64,000 bases of DNA from positions 106,501-170,500 of the forward strand of contig NZ_ALXE01000023.1 of assembly GCF_000295955.2 (NCBI RefSeq). The letters run 5' to 3'. The notes beneath the pieces were generated by a model that did not search any database, was not told where the DNA came from, and was given only the letters and a program-made list of their open reading frames with translations. This DNA comes from Pantoea sp. A4. Its GTDB lineage: Bacteria; Pseudomonadota; Gammaproteobacteria; Enterobacterales; Enterobacteriaceae. Positions 9,166 to 16,956 of this stretch are shown in pieces (the first letter of the stretch is position 1; every line of letters starts with the position of its first letter). The position numbers and the translations under genes are program-made.

Positions 9166-10080
9166 GTGTTGAATCAAAGTAGAGAATCTCGCACCTCCAG
9201 TGATGACCTGGCTTTTTTTGTCCGGCTGGCCAGCGCCAGCAGCTTAACGGCGGCGGCCCATGAGCTGGGGTTGTCACTGGCGGCGGTCAGTAAGCGTCTC
9301 AGCTTGCTGGAGCAGAAACTGGGCGTGCTGCTGATCAAGCGCACCACCCGGCGGTTGGAACTGAGTGCTGAAGGGAAACGCTATCTTGCGGGCGCTCGCC
9401 CACTACTTGATCAACTGGCGGAGCTGGAAGAGGCGGTGAGTGGCGAGACTGCGCATCTGCGCGGCAGTTTAAACATCAATGCCTCGTTTGGTTTTGGACG
9501 TCGGCATGTGGCCCCGTGCGTCTCAGCATTTGCGGCGCTGCATCCACAGTTGTCGCTTTCACTCCAGCTCAGCAGCCAGCCGCTGAGCTTCCTTGATGCG
9601 CATATCGATATTGATATTCGCGTGGGAGAGCCACCTGACTCGCGGCTGGTAGCCCGCAAGCTGCGCACCAATCCACGTATTCTCTGTTGCTCACCGGGCT
9701 ATGCGGCCCGCGAAGGGTTGCCGGGTTCGATTACCGAACTGGCACGACATAACTGTATTCTGCTCCGCCAGCACGACAGTGATTTTGCCTTGTGGCGTTT
9801 TACCCGTGGTGACGAGCAGGCCAGTCAGAAGGTGCGCGGTTCGCTGATTACCAACGACGGTGAAGTTGCTATGCGAATGGCGCTGGACGGACATGGGATT
9901 TTGCTGCGTTCCTGGTGGGATGCGCAGCACAGCGTTGAGAGTGGGGAGCTGCTACACGTATTGCCGGAATGGCACGCGCCAGACGGTGATATTTTTGCCG
10001 TCTGGCCAGGGCAGCGCCAGCAGCCCGCACGCATCGCCGCATTTGTGGATTTTCTCCAGCAGCATCTGGCGCAGGGGTAG
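9166..10080 (+). CDS. dmlR: LysR regulator, DmlR-like
   Basis: 304 residues. The HTH lies at about residues 15-60 (SASSLTAAAHELGLSLAAVSKRLSLLE, then LIKRTTRRLELSAEGKRYL), followed by a CrgA-like effector domain with INASFGFGRRHVAP and IRVGEPPDS. It starts with GTG at 9166 and the next codon is TTG; no ATG is available near the HTH. Its divergent position to dmlA suggests that it activates that gene with D-malate or a related hydroxyacid. That function is inferred from gene order as in E. coli. Confidence 0.8.
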   Translation: MLNQSRESRTSSDDLAFFVRLASASSLTAAAHELGLSLAAVSKRLSLLEQKLGVLLIKRTTRRLELSAEGKRYLAGARPLLDQLAELEEAVSGETAHLRGSLNINASFGFGRRHVAPCVSAFAALHPQLSLSLQLSSQPLSFLDAHIDIDIRVGEPPDSRLVARKLRTNPRILCCSPGYAAREGLPGSITELARHNCILLRQHDSDFALWRFTRGDEQASQKVRGSLITNDGEVAMRMALDGHGILLRSWWDAQHSVESGELLHVLPEWHAPDGDIFAVWPGQRQQPARIAAFVDFLQQHLAQG

Positions 10081-10170
10081 GATAAAACGGCCACAACAGA
10101 GGATTTAATGGAATCCGGCTCTGGAAAGAATAGACTGCGGATTGCCTGCAAATAAAAAAACCGCAAAATG

Positions 10171-10192
10171 TTCCTCGTTGCGCAACGAGGAA
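10171..10192. promoter_or_regulatory. Perfect 22-bp palindrome upstream of higBA (candidate HigA operator)
   Basis: TTCCTCGTTGC (10171-10181) is followed directly by its exact reverse complement GCAACGAGGAA (10182-10192), with no loop. It lies 9 bp before the higB start codon, where HigA antitoxins bind to repress their own operon. A perfect 22-bp palindrome is not expected by chance in 64 kb. The binding role is inferred. Confidence 0.65.
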
Positions 10193-10201
10193 CGATTGGT
10201 T

Positions 10202-10480
10202 ATGATTAAATCATGGAAGCACGAAGGGTTGAAAACCTTTTTTCTGACCGGTTCTACCCGCGGCATTATGCCGCACCATTCGGAAAGACTACGTCTTCGC
10301 CTGCGGGTCATTGACATTGCCACTTCGATTGAAGAGATGAATGTGGTGGGTTTTCGGCTTCATCCACTGAAAGGCGATCGTAAAGGGATTTGGTCAATGA
10401 CCGTGAGTGGCAATTGGCGGCTCACTTTTGCTTTTGCGGATGGCGAAGTACATCTGTTGAACTACGAGGATTACCACTGA
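10202..10480 (+). CDS. higB: HigB-family toxin (RelE fold mRNA interferase)
   Basis: Toxin of a type II toxin-antitoxin pair that cleaves mRNA at the ribosome. 92 residues from ATG 10202, which opens with the family N-terminus MIKSWKHEGLKTFFLTGSTRGI. LRLRLRVIDIA, FRLHPLKGDRKGIWSMTVSGNWRLTF and the C-terminal VHLLNYEDYH are typical of HigB. A longer open frame starts at 10142 but would cover the palindrome and adds residues absent from the family. The stop codon overlaps the start of higA (TGATG at 10478-10482), so the genes are translationally coupled. Confidence 0.92.
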   Translation: MIKSWKHEGLKTFFLTGSTRGIMPHHSERLRLRLRVIDIATSIEEMNVVGFRLHPLKGDRKGIWSMTVSGNWRLTFAFADGEVHLLNYEDYH

Positions 10481-10785
10481 TGAATATGCACAATCCCCCG
10501 CACGTCGGTGAGATTATTGCCGGTATTCTGGAGGAGTCGAACCTGGGCGTTCGGGATCTGGCGCGCGCGCTGCAGATGTCTCCTTCAACCGTATCGCGTT
10601 TACTCACCGGGCAGGCGGCTTTGACCCCCGAAATGGCCGTGAAGCTGGCCAAAGTACTCGGCAGCACGGCGGAAATGTGGATGCGGCTGCAAACGTCTTA
10701 CAGCCTGAGCGTGGCGCAGCGCACGGTGGATGTCTCACAGCTCACCCGCCTGATCGACAGTGACGGGCGGCTGGCGCTTTCGTAA
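10480..10785 (+). CDS. higA: HigA-family antitoxin (XRE HTH)
   Basis: 101 residues. MNMHNPPHVGEIIAGILEE is the family N-terminus, followed by a helix-turn-helix at about residues 21-60 (GVRDLARALQMSPSTVSRLLTG) and AEMWMRLQTSYSL. It neutralises HigB and represses the operon, probably through the 10171-10192 palindrome. The start at ATG 10480 overlaps the higB stop; a second ATG at 10486 is also possible. The toxin-first order is that usual for hig loci. Confidence 0.92.
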   Translation: MNMHNPPHVGEIIAGILEESNLGVRDLARALQMSPSTVSRLLTGQAALTPEMAVKLAKVLGSTAEMWMRLQTSYSLSVAQRTVDVSQLTRLIDSDGRLALS

Positions 10786-10810
10786 AAAAAGCCGATCGCA
10801 AGGATCGGCT
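10785..10810 (-). terminator. Terminator for the minus-strand DUF1330/yghU pair
   Basis: AGCCGATC and GATCGGCT form the stem (10790-10810) with loop GCAAG. Read on the minus strand it is followed by a run of seven T. It lies between higA and the convergent DUF1330 gene. Confidence 0.8.
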
Positions 10811-10830
10811 GAGATCGCGCTCGTGGGATC

Positions 10831-11118
10831 TTAAATACCTTCGACCAGCAGCACGCGATAGTTCGCGCCTTTCAGGCGATGGGCTTTGGCTTCCTGATAG
10901 GCTGGGCTGTCATACCAGGCGTGGGCAGCGGCTTTGTCCGGGAACTGGATGACCACCACACCTTCGGCGTCGGCACCTTCCAGCACTTCTAACTCACCGT
11001 AAAACGCCAGGGGGGTGATTGGGTGAGTGCCACGGGCTTTATCGGCCAGGCTCGCGTAGGTATCTAACTCATTCTGGTCCGTGGTGTTGTCACGAATAAA
11101 AATAACGTATGCGCTCAT
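10831..11118 (-). CDS. DUF1330 family protein
   Basis: A small ferredoxin-like (dimeric alpha+beta barrel) protein of 95 residues. AYVIFIRDNTTDQNELDTYA, FYGELEVLEGAD, VVVIQFPDKAAAHAWYDSPAYQEAK and LKGANYRVLLVEG are the family's usual blocks. The biochemical role of DUF1330 proteins is not established. It begins 13 nt after the yghU stop codon and is probably cotranscribed with it. Confidence 0.85.
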   Translation of the reverse strand: MSAYVIFIRDNTTDQNELDTYASLADKARGTHPITPLAFYGELEVLEGADAEGVVVIQFPDKAAAHAWYDSPAYQEAKAHRLKGANYRVLLVEGI

Positions 11119-11131
11119 TCAAAATCTCCGG

Positions 11132-12001
11132 TTATCGTGCCTGACGCTTATCTTCGGTATTGGTGTCAAAATCACTCGCGTCGTGACGCTCATGCAGCTG
11201 GTCCTGGGGTTCGCCAACCAGGCGATTCACTTTGCGGCCACGCTGTACTGCTGGGCGTTCAGCGATGGCTTTCGCCCAGCGCTGCACGTTTTTATAAGAG
11301 GACACATCCAGGAATTCGGCACCGTTGTACTGGTTGTACAGCACCAGACTGCCGTACCACGGCCAGGTGGCGATATCGGCGATGGTGTACTCTTCGCCAG
11401 CCAGGTAAGTGTGGTTTGCCAACTGGCGATCCAGCACGTCTAACTGACGTTTGGCTTCCAGCGTGAAGCGGTTTACGGCGTACTCAATCTTCTCTGGGGC
11501 GTAGAAATAGAAGTGACCAAAACCACCGCCCAGATAAGGCGCAGAACCTTGCAGCCAGAACAACCAGTTTAACGCTTCGGTACGGGTTGCCAGATCTTGC
11601 GGCAGGAAGTGACCAAATTTCTCTGCCAGATAGAGCAGAATATTGCCGGACTCAAACACCCGCTGTGGTGGTGTGACGGAGTGGTCACGCAGTGCTGGGA
11701 TCTTAGAGTTCGGGTTTACTTCAACAAAGCCGCTGGAGAACTGGTCGCCATCACCAATGCGGATCAGCCAGGCATCGTACTCCGCCTCTTTAATCCCCAA
11801 CGCCAGCAGCTCTTCCAGCAGAATCGTGACTTTCTGGCCGTTAGGTGTGCCTAAAGAGTAGAGCTGCAGCGGATGTTTACCCACTGGCAGCGTTTTTTCA
11901 TGGGTGGCACCTGCGGTCGGGCGATTGGTCTTCGCGCCGTTACCTTTAGCTTCCGGATCCCAGGTCCAGACTTTCGCGGGCTGATACTGATTTTCCGACA
12001 T
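11132..12001 (-). CDS. yghU: Glutathione S-transferase family protein (disulfide-bond oxidoreductase type)
   Basis: 289 residues, as in E. coli YghU (288). An N-terminal extension (YQPAKVWTWDPEAKGNGAK) precedes a thioredoxin-like GST domain (LQLYSLGTPNGQKVTILLEEL, NPNSKIPAL, FESGNILLYLAEKFG). The helical C-terminal domain has FGHFYFYAPEKIEYAVNRF and YTIADIATWPWYG. YghU-type proteins bind two glutathiones and reduce disulfides instead of conjugating substrates. It is cytoplasmic and forms a probable operon with DUF1330. Confidence 0.93.
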   Translation of the reverse strand: MSENQYQPAKVWTWDPEAKGNGAKTNRPTAGATHEKTLPVGKHPLQLYSLGTPNGQKVTILLEELLALGIKEAEYDAWLIRIGDGDQFSSGFVEVNPNSKIPALRDHSVTPPQRVFESGNILLYLAEKFGHFLPQDLATRTEALNWLFWLQGSAPYLGGGFGHFYFYAPEKIEYAVNRFTLEAKRQLDVLDRQLANHTYLAGEEYTIADIATWPWYGSLVLYNQYNGAEFLDVSSYKNVQRWAKAIAERPAVQRGRKVNRLVGEPQDQLHERHDASDFDTNTEDKRQAR

Positions 12002-12257
12002 AGGGGTTCGCCTTGTGTTTGCGGTTAATTGGGGTTGAGTCTAGCAGGGGGCAACGTTATGCATTTAACCGCGCTGGCTGAAACCTGCAAAGTCGTATTC
12101 CGCATAGGATTTCCGCACAAAACGCATAACGTCGCGGTGATCCCAGCGGCAGAAAATTGAGTGATTCCCCTCAAAATAGGGGTGTTACCCACCCATAATA
12201 AGCCGCTATTTTGACAGCCAAAGTCACTCACATACCGTGCAGACAATGGAGAAAAAA

Positions 12258-13262
12258 ATGGCGTCAGTACAACGTTTTGCTTTGCTGGGTAGCGGTTTTA
12301 TTGGCCAGGTGCATGCGGCAAACCTCGCAGCACACCCTGGAATCAGCTTCGACCTGGTGTGTGACCTTGATCCGACCCGCGCGGAGCAGGTGGCACAACA
12401 GTGCGGTGCGCAGGCGGGCAGCGTCGAACAGGCGCTACGCAGTGATGCCATTGATGCGGTTCTGATTGCCACCGCGACCCCAACCCATGCCGATCTGCTG
12501 GAGCAGGCCGTACGTGCCGGAAAAGCGGTGTATTGTGAAAAACCTATCGATTTGTCACTGGAACGTGCGCGCGATGTGGTTAGTCGCATTTCTCCGCTGT
12601 CGGTGCCTGTCACGGTGGGCTTTAATCGCCGCTTTGATCACAGCCATCAGCAGTTAAAAGCGCGTTTTAAAGCGGGGGTGATTGGTCAGGCTGAGCTGAT
12701 TCAAATGGTGTGCCGCGCCTCAGAGCTGCCACCGCTCAGCTATTTGCAATCTTCTGGCGGGCAGATGCGCGATCAGGCGATTCACTTTTTCGATCTGCTG
12801 CGCTGGCTGACTGAAGATGAAGTGGAAACCGTAGGGGCCATGGGCGCGGCGTTAGCGATGCCCGAGATCAAAGCGTTTGATGTGGACACTTCGGTGTTGA
12901 TCATGCGCCTGAGGCAGGGGGCGCTGGCGCAGCTGGATAATACGCGCCGCACCGCCTACGGCTACGATGAGCGCATCAGTATTATGGGAAGTGAAGGCAT
13001 GCTGGCTTCAGATAGCCAGGCCGTGCGGGGCGCAACACTCTGGCAGGGGCAAAATATTACCCAACCGGGGCTGTATGCGGACTGGTTCAGCCGGGTACGG
13101 GAAACCTACTACACCCATCTTGATGCTTTTGTACGCCATATTAATGGTGAAGAGGTGCAGGGATTACCGGGACTGATTGATGGCCTACGTGCACAGGCGA
13201 TTGCCGAAGCCGCACAGCTCTCTTTGACGCGTGGTGAGTTCGTTCACGTCGAGCAGATTTAA
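12258..13262 (+). CDS. Inositol 2-dehydrogenase-like oxidoreductase (Gfo/Idh/MocA)
   Basis: NAD-dependent dehydrogenase of 334 residues. The Rossmann motif FALLGSGFIGQVHAANL is at the N-terminus. AVYCEKPIDLSLERA carries the family EKP signature with the catalytic lysine, and DQAIHFFDLLRWL is the second catalytic block. IolG-type myo-inositol dehydrogenases look most similar. The ATG at 12258 is chosen because TGGAG lies 6 nt upstream and residues start right at the Rossmann strand; in-frame GTG 12237 and ATG 12246 are weaker options. It faces iolH across a terminator. The exact substrate (inositol isomer or sugar) is not decided. Confidence 0.75.
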   Translation: MASVQRFALLGSGFIGQVHAANLAAHPGISFDLVCDLDPTRAEQVAQQCGAQAGSVEQALRSDAIDAVLIATATPTHADLLEQAVRAGKAVYCEKPIDLSLERARDVVSRISPLSVPVTVGFNRRFDHSHQQLKARFKAGVIGQAELIQMVCRASELPPLSYLQSSGGQMRDQAIHFFDLLRWLTEDEVETVGAMGAALAMPEIKAFDVDTSVLIMRLRQGALAQLDNTRRTAYGYDERISIMGSEGMLASDSQAVRGATLWQGQNITQPGLYADWFSRVRETYYTHLDAFVRHINGEEVQGLPGLIDGLRAQAIAEAAQLSLTRGEFVHVEQI

Positions 13263-13265
13263 CCA

Positions 13266-13299
13266 CAACGCCGCACGGCTTCAGGTCCGTGCGGCGTTG
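13266..13299. terminator. Bidirectional hairpin between convergent iolG-like and iolH genes
   Basis: CAACGCCGCACGG (13266-13278) and CCGTGCGGCGTTG (13287-13299) form a perfect 13-bp stem. T-runs are weak, but the convergent position makes termination the likely role. Confidence 0.75.
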
Positions 13300-13306
13300 G
13301 CAGACA

Positions 13307-14191
13307 TTATTGTCCCAACAGCTCGCGTTCAATCAGCTCGCGGGTTTCCACTGCCTGCACCGGCATTTTCTCCGGATAGCCAAACAGCGCCGCGGCAATA
13401 ATCGGCTCGCCGCCCACCTTGAAGCTACGATTGGCGAAATTCATCTCACGCAGCGTCTTAAACAGCGTGGGGAAGTCCACTTCCCCTTCACCCACCCCCA
13501 CATGCTGGTGGATAGTGGCATCGACGCCCGGTGGGTTGACGATGTAACGGCAGTGCTTGGTGTGGTTCATGGTATCGGCGATCAACATATGCGACAGGTC
13601 ATCACCGGCATACTCCAGCATGGTTTTCACATCACCTTTGCCTTTGTCGTAGTAGAAGGTGTGTGGTGCACTGTAGATGTACTTCACGTTCTCACTGCGG
13701 AACGACTTCACCATATCGGCGGTTTCGTTACTCTCTTCGCAGAAGTCCCACGGGTGAGCCTGAATTTCCACGCGGATGCCTTCACGTTCGAAGATGGGCA
13801 GCAGCTCCTCCATCGAACGATAGAACATCTCTTCGCAGATCTCCGGCTCGTTCGGATTGCCTGACAACTCGGTGTTAATGACCTGAACACCCATCTCAAC
13901 GGCGATTTCAATCATGCGCTTCCAGTTCTTCACCGCCGCCTGACGACGAGCTTCTTCCGGGCCTGACCAGCGATAAACCGTGATAAAGGAAGAGATTTCT
14001 ACCCCAGTGGCGTTCAGCGCATTTTTATACTCGCGGATAATTTCGCGGCTGGCTTTCGGGTGTTTATAAAACGGGTTGATCTGTGGATGTGGCGATTGCT
14101 CGATGTATTTATAGCCCCATTCAGCCACCTGGTGCACCATGCGGGTAATACCCAGATGGCGAATTACATCCACATCAAAAGCGATTTTCAT
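13307..14191 (-). CDS. iolH: Sugar phosphate isomerase/epimerase, IolH-like
   Basis: TIM-barrel protein of 294 residues of the AP-endonuclease-2-like family. MKIAFDVDVIRHLGITRMV, VAEWGYKYIEQSPHPQINPF, NTELSGNPNEPEICEEMFY, QAHPWDFCEESNET, LIADTMNHTKHCRYIVNPPG and KVGGEPIIAAALFGYPEKM match what I recall of Bacillus IolH over the full length. The usual metal ligands are present (Glu in NTELSG, His in QAHPWD and in TMNHTKH). The start at 14191 has AGGAG upstream; an upstream ATG at 14227 is less likely because it overlaps the preceding gene. It lies 16 nt after the oxidoreductase gene, so one operon. The role of IolH in inositol catabolism is not fixed. Confidence 0.85.
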   Translation of the reverse strand: MKIAFDVDVIRHLGITRMVHQVAEWGYKYIEQSPHPQINPFYKHPKASREIIREYKNALNATGVEISSFITVYRWSGPEEARRQAAVKNWKRMIEIAVEMGVQVINTELSGNPNEPEICEEMFYRSMEELLPIFEREGIRVEIQAHPWDFCEESNETADMVKSFRSENVKYIYSAPHTFYYDKGKGDVKTMLEYAGDDLSHMLIADTMNHTKHCRYIVNPPGVDATIHQHVGVGEGEVDFPTLFKTLREMNFANRSFKVGGEPIIAAALFGYPEKMPVQAVETRELIERELLGQ

Positions 14192-14207
14192 TCTTTTCTC
14201 CTGCGCG

Positions 14208-15272
14208 TTAAGACTGGCGCTCTTCATTAAAGACCACGCCTATCTGCCTTCTGACCTCATCCATCGCCTTAAGCGTGCTGATGGAGGTGGCAAGCGAGCG
14301 AACCGGTGAGTCAGTCAGGTTTTGACCAATACACCAGGCGGTGTGCTCAATTTCATGTGAGAGCTGGTGATAGCGATTGTTCGGTTCCTGCCAGAGCAGG
14401 GTGTGGCGGTTATCACTGGAGGTGAGGCGGAAATTACCTGGCGCATAGAATTGGCCATCCAGCACCAGTGTGGCGTCACGTCCGGCAATCACCGCTCCAC
14501 CGGGTGTATTGCTGAACAAGGTGGTATTGAGTACTGAATGCATGCCTTGTGCATGGGTCAGCAGCATGGAAATTTGGCCATTTACCTGCTTCTCACGTGG
14601 GAGATGGCTGACATAGTGCGCTGCAGATTGCCCACGGGCCACGATGCTGTCCGGGGCTCCGCCCACCAATACGCTGAAGCCAATCAGGTAGCTCCCTAAA
14701 TCCAGCATCGGACCGCCGGCTAAATCAGCATTGAAAATGCGGTGTTCGGGAGAGAAATATTCACCATGATCGGCAATAAGGGTATGAATATCGCCCAATA
14801 CGCCATCTTCCAGCAGTTGGCGAATCACATCATATTTAGGCGCAAAATCGCACCACATCGCCTCTACGCACAGCCGGTTCTGCTGGCGCGCCACCTGTTG
14901 CAGTTCAGCGGCCTGCACGGCATTCAGCGCGAGGGGCTTTTCGATCAACACATGTTTGCCAGCCTGTAGCGTGTGCAGACCATCCGGATAGTGATGGTTG
15001 TGCGGGGTGGCGATATACACCACATCTATATCATCGCGGCTCAGTAAGGCATCAATGCCTTCACAGGCGTGTGGGATGTCCCATTTGGTGGCAAATTCCT
15101 GCGCCTTGGCCTGACTGCGTGAAGAGACCGCAACCAGCTGTTGTTGCGTGTGGTGGCGCAGTGCATTGGCAAAATGATCGGCAATCCAGCCTGGTCCGAC
15201 AATGCCCCAGCGTAATACAGGAATGTCACTGGCTACGGGACGGCGGGGTACAGGTAAGGTCGAAGGGAACAT
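14208..15272 (-). CDS. Gfo/Idh/MocA oxidoreductase
   Basis: 354 residues. A short extension precedes LRWGIVGPGWIADHFANAL (Rossmann, from about residue 20), VYIATPHNHHYPDGL, and HVLIEKPLALNAVQAAEL with the catalytic EKP. Then come CVEAMWCDFAPKYDVIRQLLEDGVLGDI and GGPMLDLGSYLIGF, as in dimeric dihydrodiol dehydrogenase/glucose-fructose oxidoreductase relatives. First gene of a two-gene minus-strand operon with iolH and divergent from the LacI gene 317 bp away. The substrate is likely a cyclic polyol or sugar. Confidence 0.8.
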   Translation of the reverse strand: MFPSTLPVPRRPVASDIPVLRWGIVGPGWIADHFANALRHHTQQQLVAVSSRSQAKAQEFATKWDIPHACEGIDALLSRDDIDVVYIATPHNHHYPDGLHTLQAGKHVLIEKPLALNAVQAAELQQVARQQNRLCVEAMWCDFAPKYDVIRQLLEDGVLGDIHTLIADHGEYFSPEHRIFNADLAGGPMLDLGSYLIGFSVLVGGAPDSIVARGQSAAHYVSHLPREKQVNGQISMLLTHAQGMHSVLNTTLFSNTPGGAVIAGRDATLVLDGQFYAPGNFRLTSSDNRHTLLWQEPNNRYHQLSHEIEHTAWCIGQNLTDSPVRSLATSISTLKAMDEVRRQIGVVFNEERQS

Positions 15273-15589
15273 ATCATCTCCATTTGTTATTTATACGTAA
15301 GGTATTGGTTAACAATATAGGTAGGATTGCTTTTGCCGCTCTAGTGCTTTGCTGATGTGAAGCCATCAGGCCGTGCGCTGAATTTGCTGGCAAATTAATA
15401 TCAAACATTCATTCCAAATAACATTATAATGAAATGTATAATTCTATTTTTGCGAAGGTGATCAAATTTATGAGAGAAAAGCTATCAAAAATAGACAGTA
15501 ATCTTGATCGTCAGGGGATTTTTTTGCCACTTAAGAGGTATAGTCTCGATGTTTTCTGATGTTTTTTTATCATTCCAGGACGACGTACT
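15273..15589. promoter_or_regulatory. Divergent control region between oxidoreductase-iolH operon and LacI gene
   Basis: 317 bp with no supported ORF and an AT-rich core (15400-15480). AATGAAATGT at 15428-15437 recurs at 16695-16704, between the LacI gene and the next oxidoreductase. This makes it a weak candidate for part of the LacI operator. The -10/-35 elements are not obvious. Confidence 0.35.
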
Positions 15590-16618
15590 ATGAGCAAAAT
15601 TACCATGACCGCCATTGCAGAAGCCGCGGGCGTTGGCGTGGCAACAGTGGACCGGGTACTCAATCGCCGCGCGCCAGTGCGAGCCGAAACTGAACACAAA
15701 GTACTGAGTGCTGCCAGCCGCCTGGGTTATCGCATGGGGCAGTCCCAGCTACTGACGCAGGGAAAACCGCCACAGCAGAATCCGCTGTCGATGGGGTTTA
15801 TCCTCTTGCCGCCTACCTATTCTTTTTACGCCACCCTGAGTGAAGCGCTGGCCCGAGAGACGCAAGAGTTTCACCCTGTTGGCGTGGAACCTCAGTTTCG
15901 TTACCACGACCTTAATGATGTCGAGGGTGTTGCCGCTTCGCTCCATGCGCTGGCCGCAGCGGTGGATGCGATTGCGCTGGTCGCACTGGATCACCCGCTG
16001 ATCCGTCATGCCATTGAAGCCATATCGCGCTCCGGGGTGAAGGTGTATGCGCTGTTCTCCGACTTCTCTCCCTGCGGCCATGCAGGCTATTTCGGCATTG
16101 ATAACCAGAAAGGAGGACGCACTGCGGGCTGGTTTGCCCATCATCTGGCGCTACCGCCAGGGCCGTTTGCGGTGCTGGTTGGCGATCACCGTTTTACCTG
16201 CCAGGAGAGTAGTGAAATCAGCTTCCGCTCCTATCTGCGTGAGCATGACGCTTCTCGCCAGGTGCTGGAGCCGTTAAAAACCCATGAGAGTATTGAGGGA
16301 GGCTATCAGGCGACGCTGCAATTGCTGCGGGATTATCCCGATCTGGCGCTGATTTTTGCGCCTTGTGGCGGCATTGAAGGGGTGATTCGTGCTTTGCGTA
16401 GCCAGCCAGAGCGCAAGGTTGCGGTGATCTCCCACGGTCCGGTGAAAGAGGGCGATTTAGCCCTGATTGATGGCACTATCAGCGTGATGTTACGCCATCG
16501 CATCGATAATTTAGCCGAGACCATTGCCAGCACACTACAGTTGCAGCACCTCAGCGACAGCCAGCACTTTATTAAAGTGGTGCTGCCTTTCGATGTGGTG
16601 ACGCGTGAAAATCTCTGA
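15590..16618 (+). CDS. LacI-family transcriptional regulator
   Basis: 342 residues. The HTH at residues 4-26 reads TMTAIAEAAGVGVATVDRVLNRR, with the hinge RVLSAASRLGYR-like (KVLSAASRLGYRMG). A periplasmic-binding-protein type sugar-binding domain follows (GFILLPPTYSFYATLSEAL, GVKVYALFSDFSP, AGYFGIDNQKGGRTAGWFAHHLA). The VATVDRVLN form of the HTH is that of the group that senses sugars and cyclitols. It lies between two oxidoreductase operons and is their probable repressor. The ligand may be inositol or a derivative, by context only. Confidence 0.88.
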   Translation: MSKITMTAIAEAAGVGVATVDRVLNRRAPVRAETEHKVLSAASRLGYRMGQSQLLTQGKPPQQNPLSMGFILLPPTYSFYATLSEALARETQEFHPVGVEPQFRYHDLNDVEGVAASLHALAAAVDAIALVALDHPLIRHAIEAISRSGVKVYALFSDFSPCGHAGYFGIDNQKGGRTAGWFAHHLALPPGPFAVLVGDHRFTCQESSEISFRSYLREHDASRQVLEPLKTHESIEGGYQATLQLLRDYPDLALIFAPCGGIEGVIRALRSQPERKVAVISHGPVKEGDLALIDGTISVMLRHRIDNLAETIASTLQLQHLSDSQHFIKVVLPFDVVTRENL

Positions 16619-16769
16619 TTTGTCAGGTTGTTGGTCGAAAATGATATCTAACTATCATTTTTATGATATTAAAATATTATGATCTCTATCAAAAAATGAA
16701 ATGTTCATTATTGTGATAGATGAAATATTTATTTGATACTGTCCGCCTCACACATCGCAAGGACAGATC

Positions 16770-16946
16770 ATGACGAACCCTATCGCTAACGCGCCCTGCT
16801 GCCGGGGCGCACACTATCCCGCCGTGGCAAAAGTCCTGAGTGGTGCCACTCAGGCACATGCTCATCAAGAGATCGCACGCCAGCAGGCGCAATATCCGCG
16901 TCATGCTGCTATCCGCCTGCATCATTTGCAGTCCACTGGTTTTTAA
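16770..16946 (+). CDS. Small ORF of 58 codons, possible leader peptide
   Basis: ATG 16770 to TAA 16944-16946 encodes 58 residues starting MTNPIANAPCCRGAHYPAVA. It has a good ribosome-binding site (AAGGA, 7 nt before ATG), and its stop codon TAA merges with the AAGGAG site of the next gene, 10 nt before that gene's ATG. This layout suggests translational coupling. The peptide has two adjacent cysteines and is rich in His, Ala and Gln, with no membrane segment. I recognise no family. It could be a leader peptide, a small protein, or the scar of a longer gene. Confidence 0.4.
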   Translation: MTNPIANAPCCRGAHYPAVAKVLSGATQAHAHQEIARQQAQYPRHAAIRLHHLQSTGF

Positions 16947-16956
16947 GGAGACGCAG

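Noticed and set aside
16840..16956. N-terminal extension of the third Gfo/Idh/MocA gene
   Set aside because: The extension lacks family similarity and overlaps the small ORF. ATG 16957 has an ideal AAGGAG.
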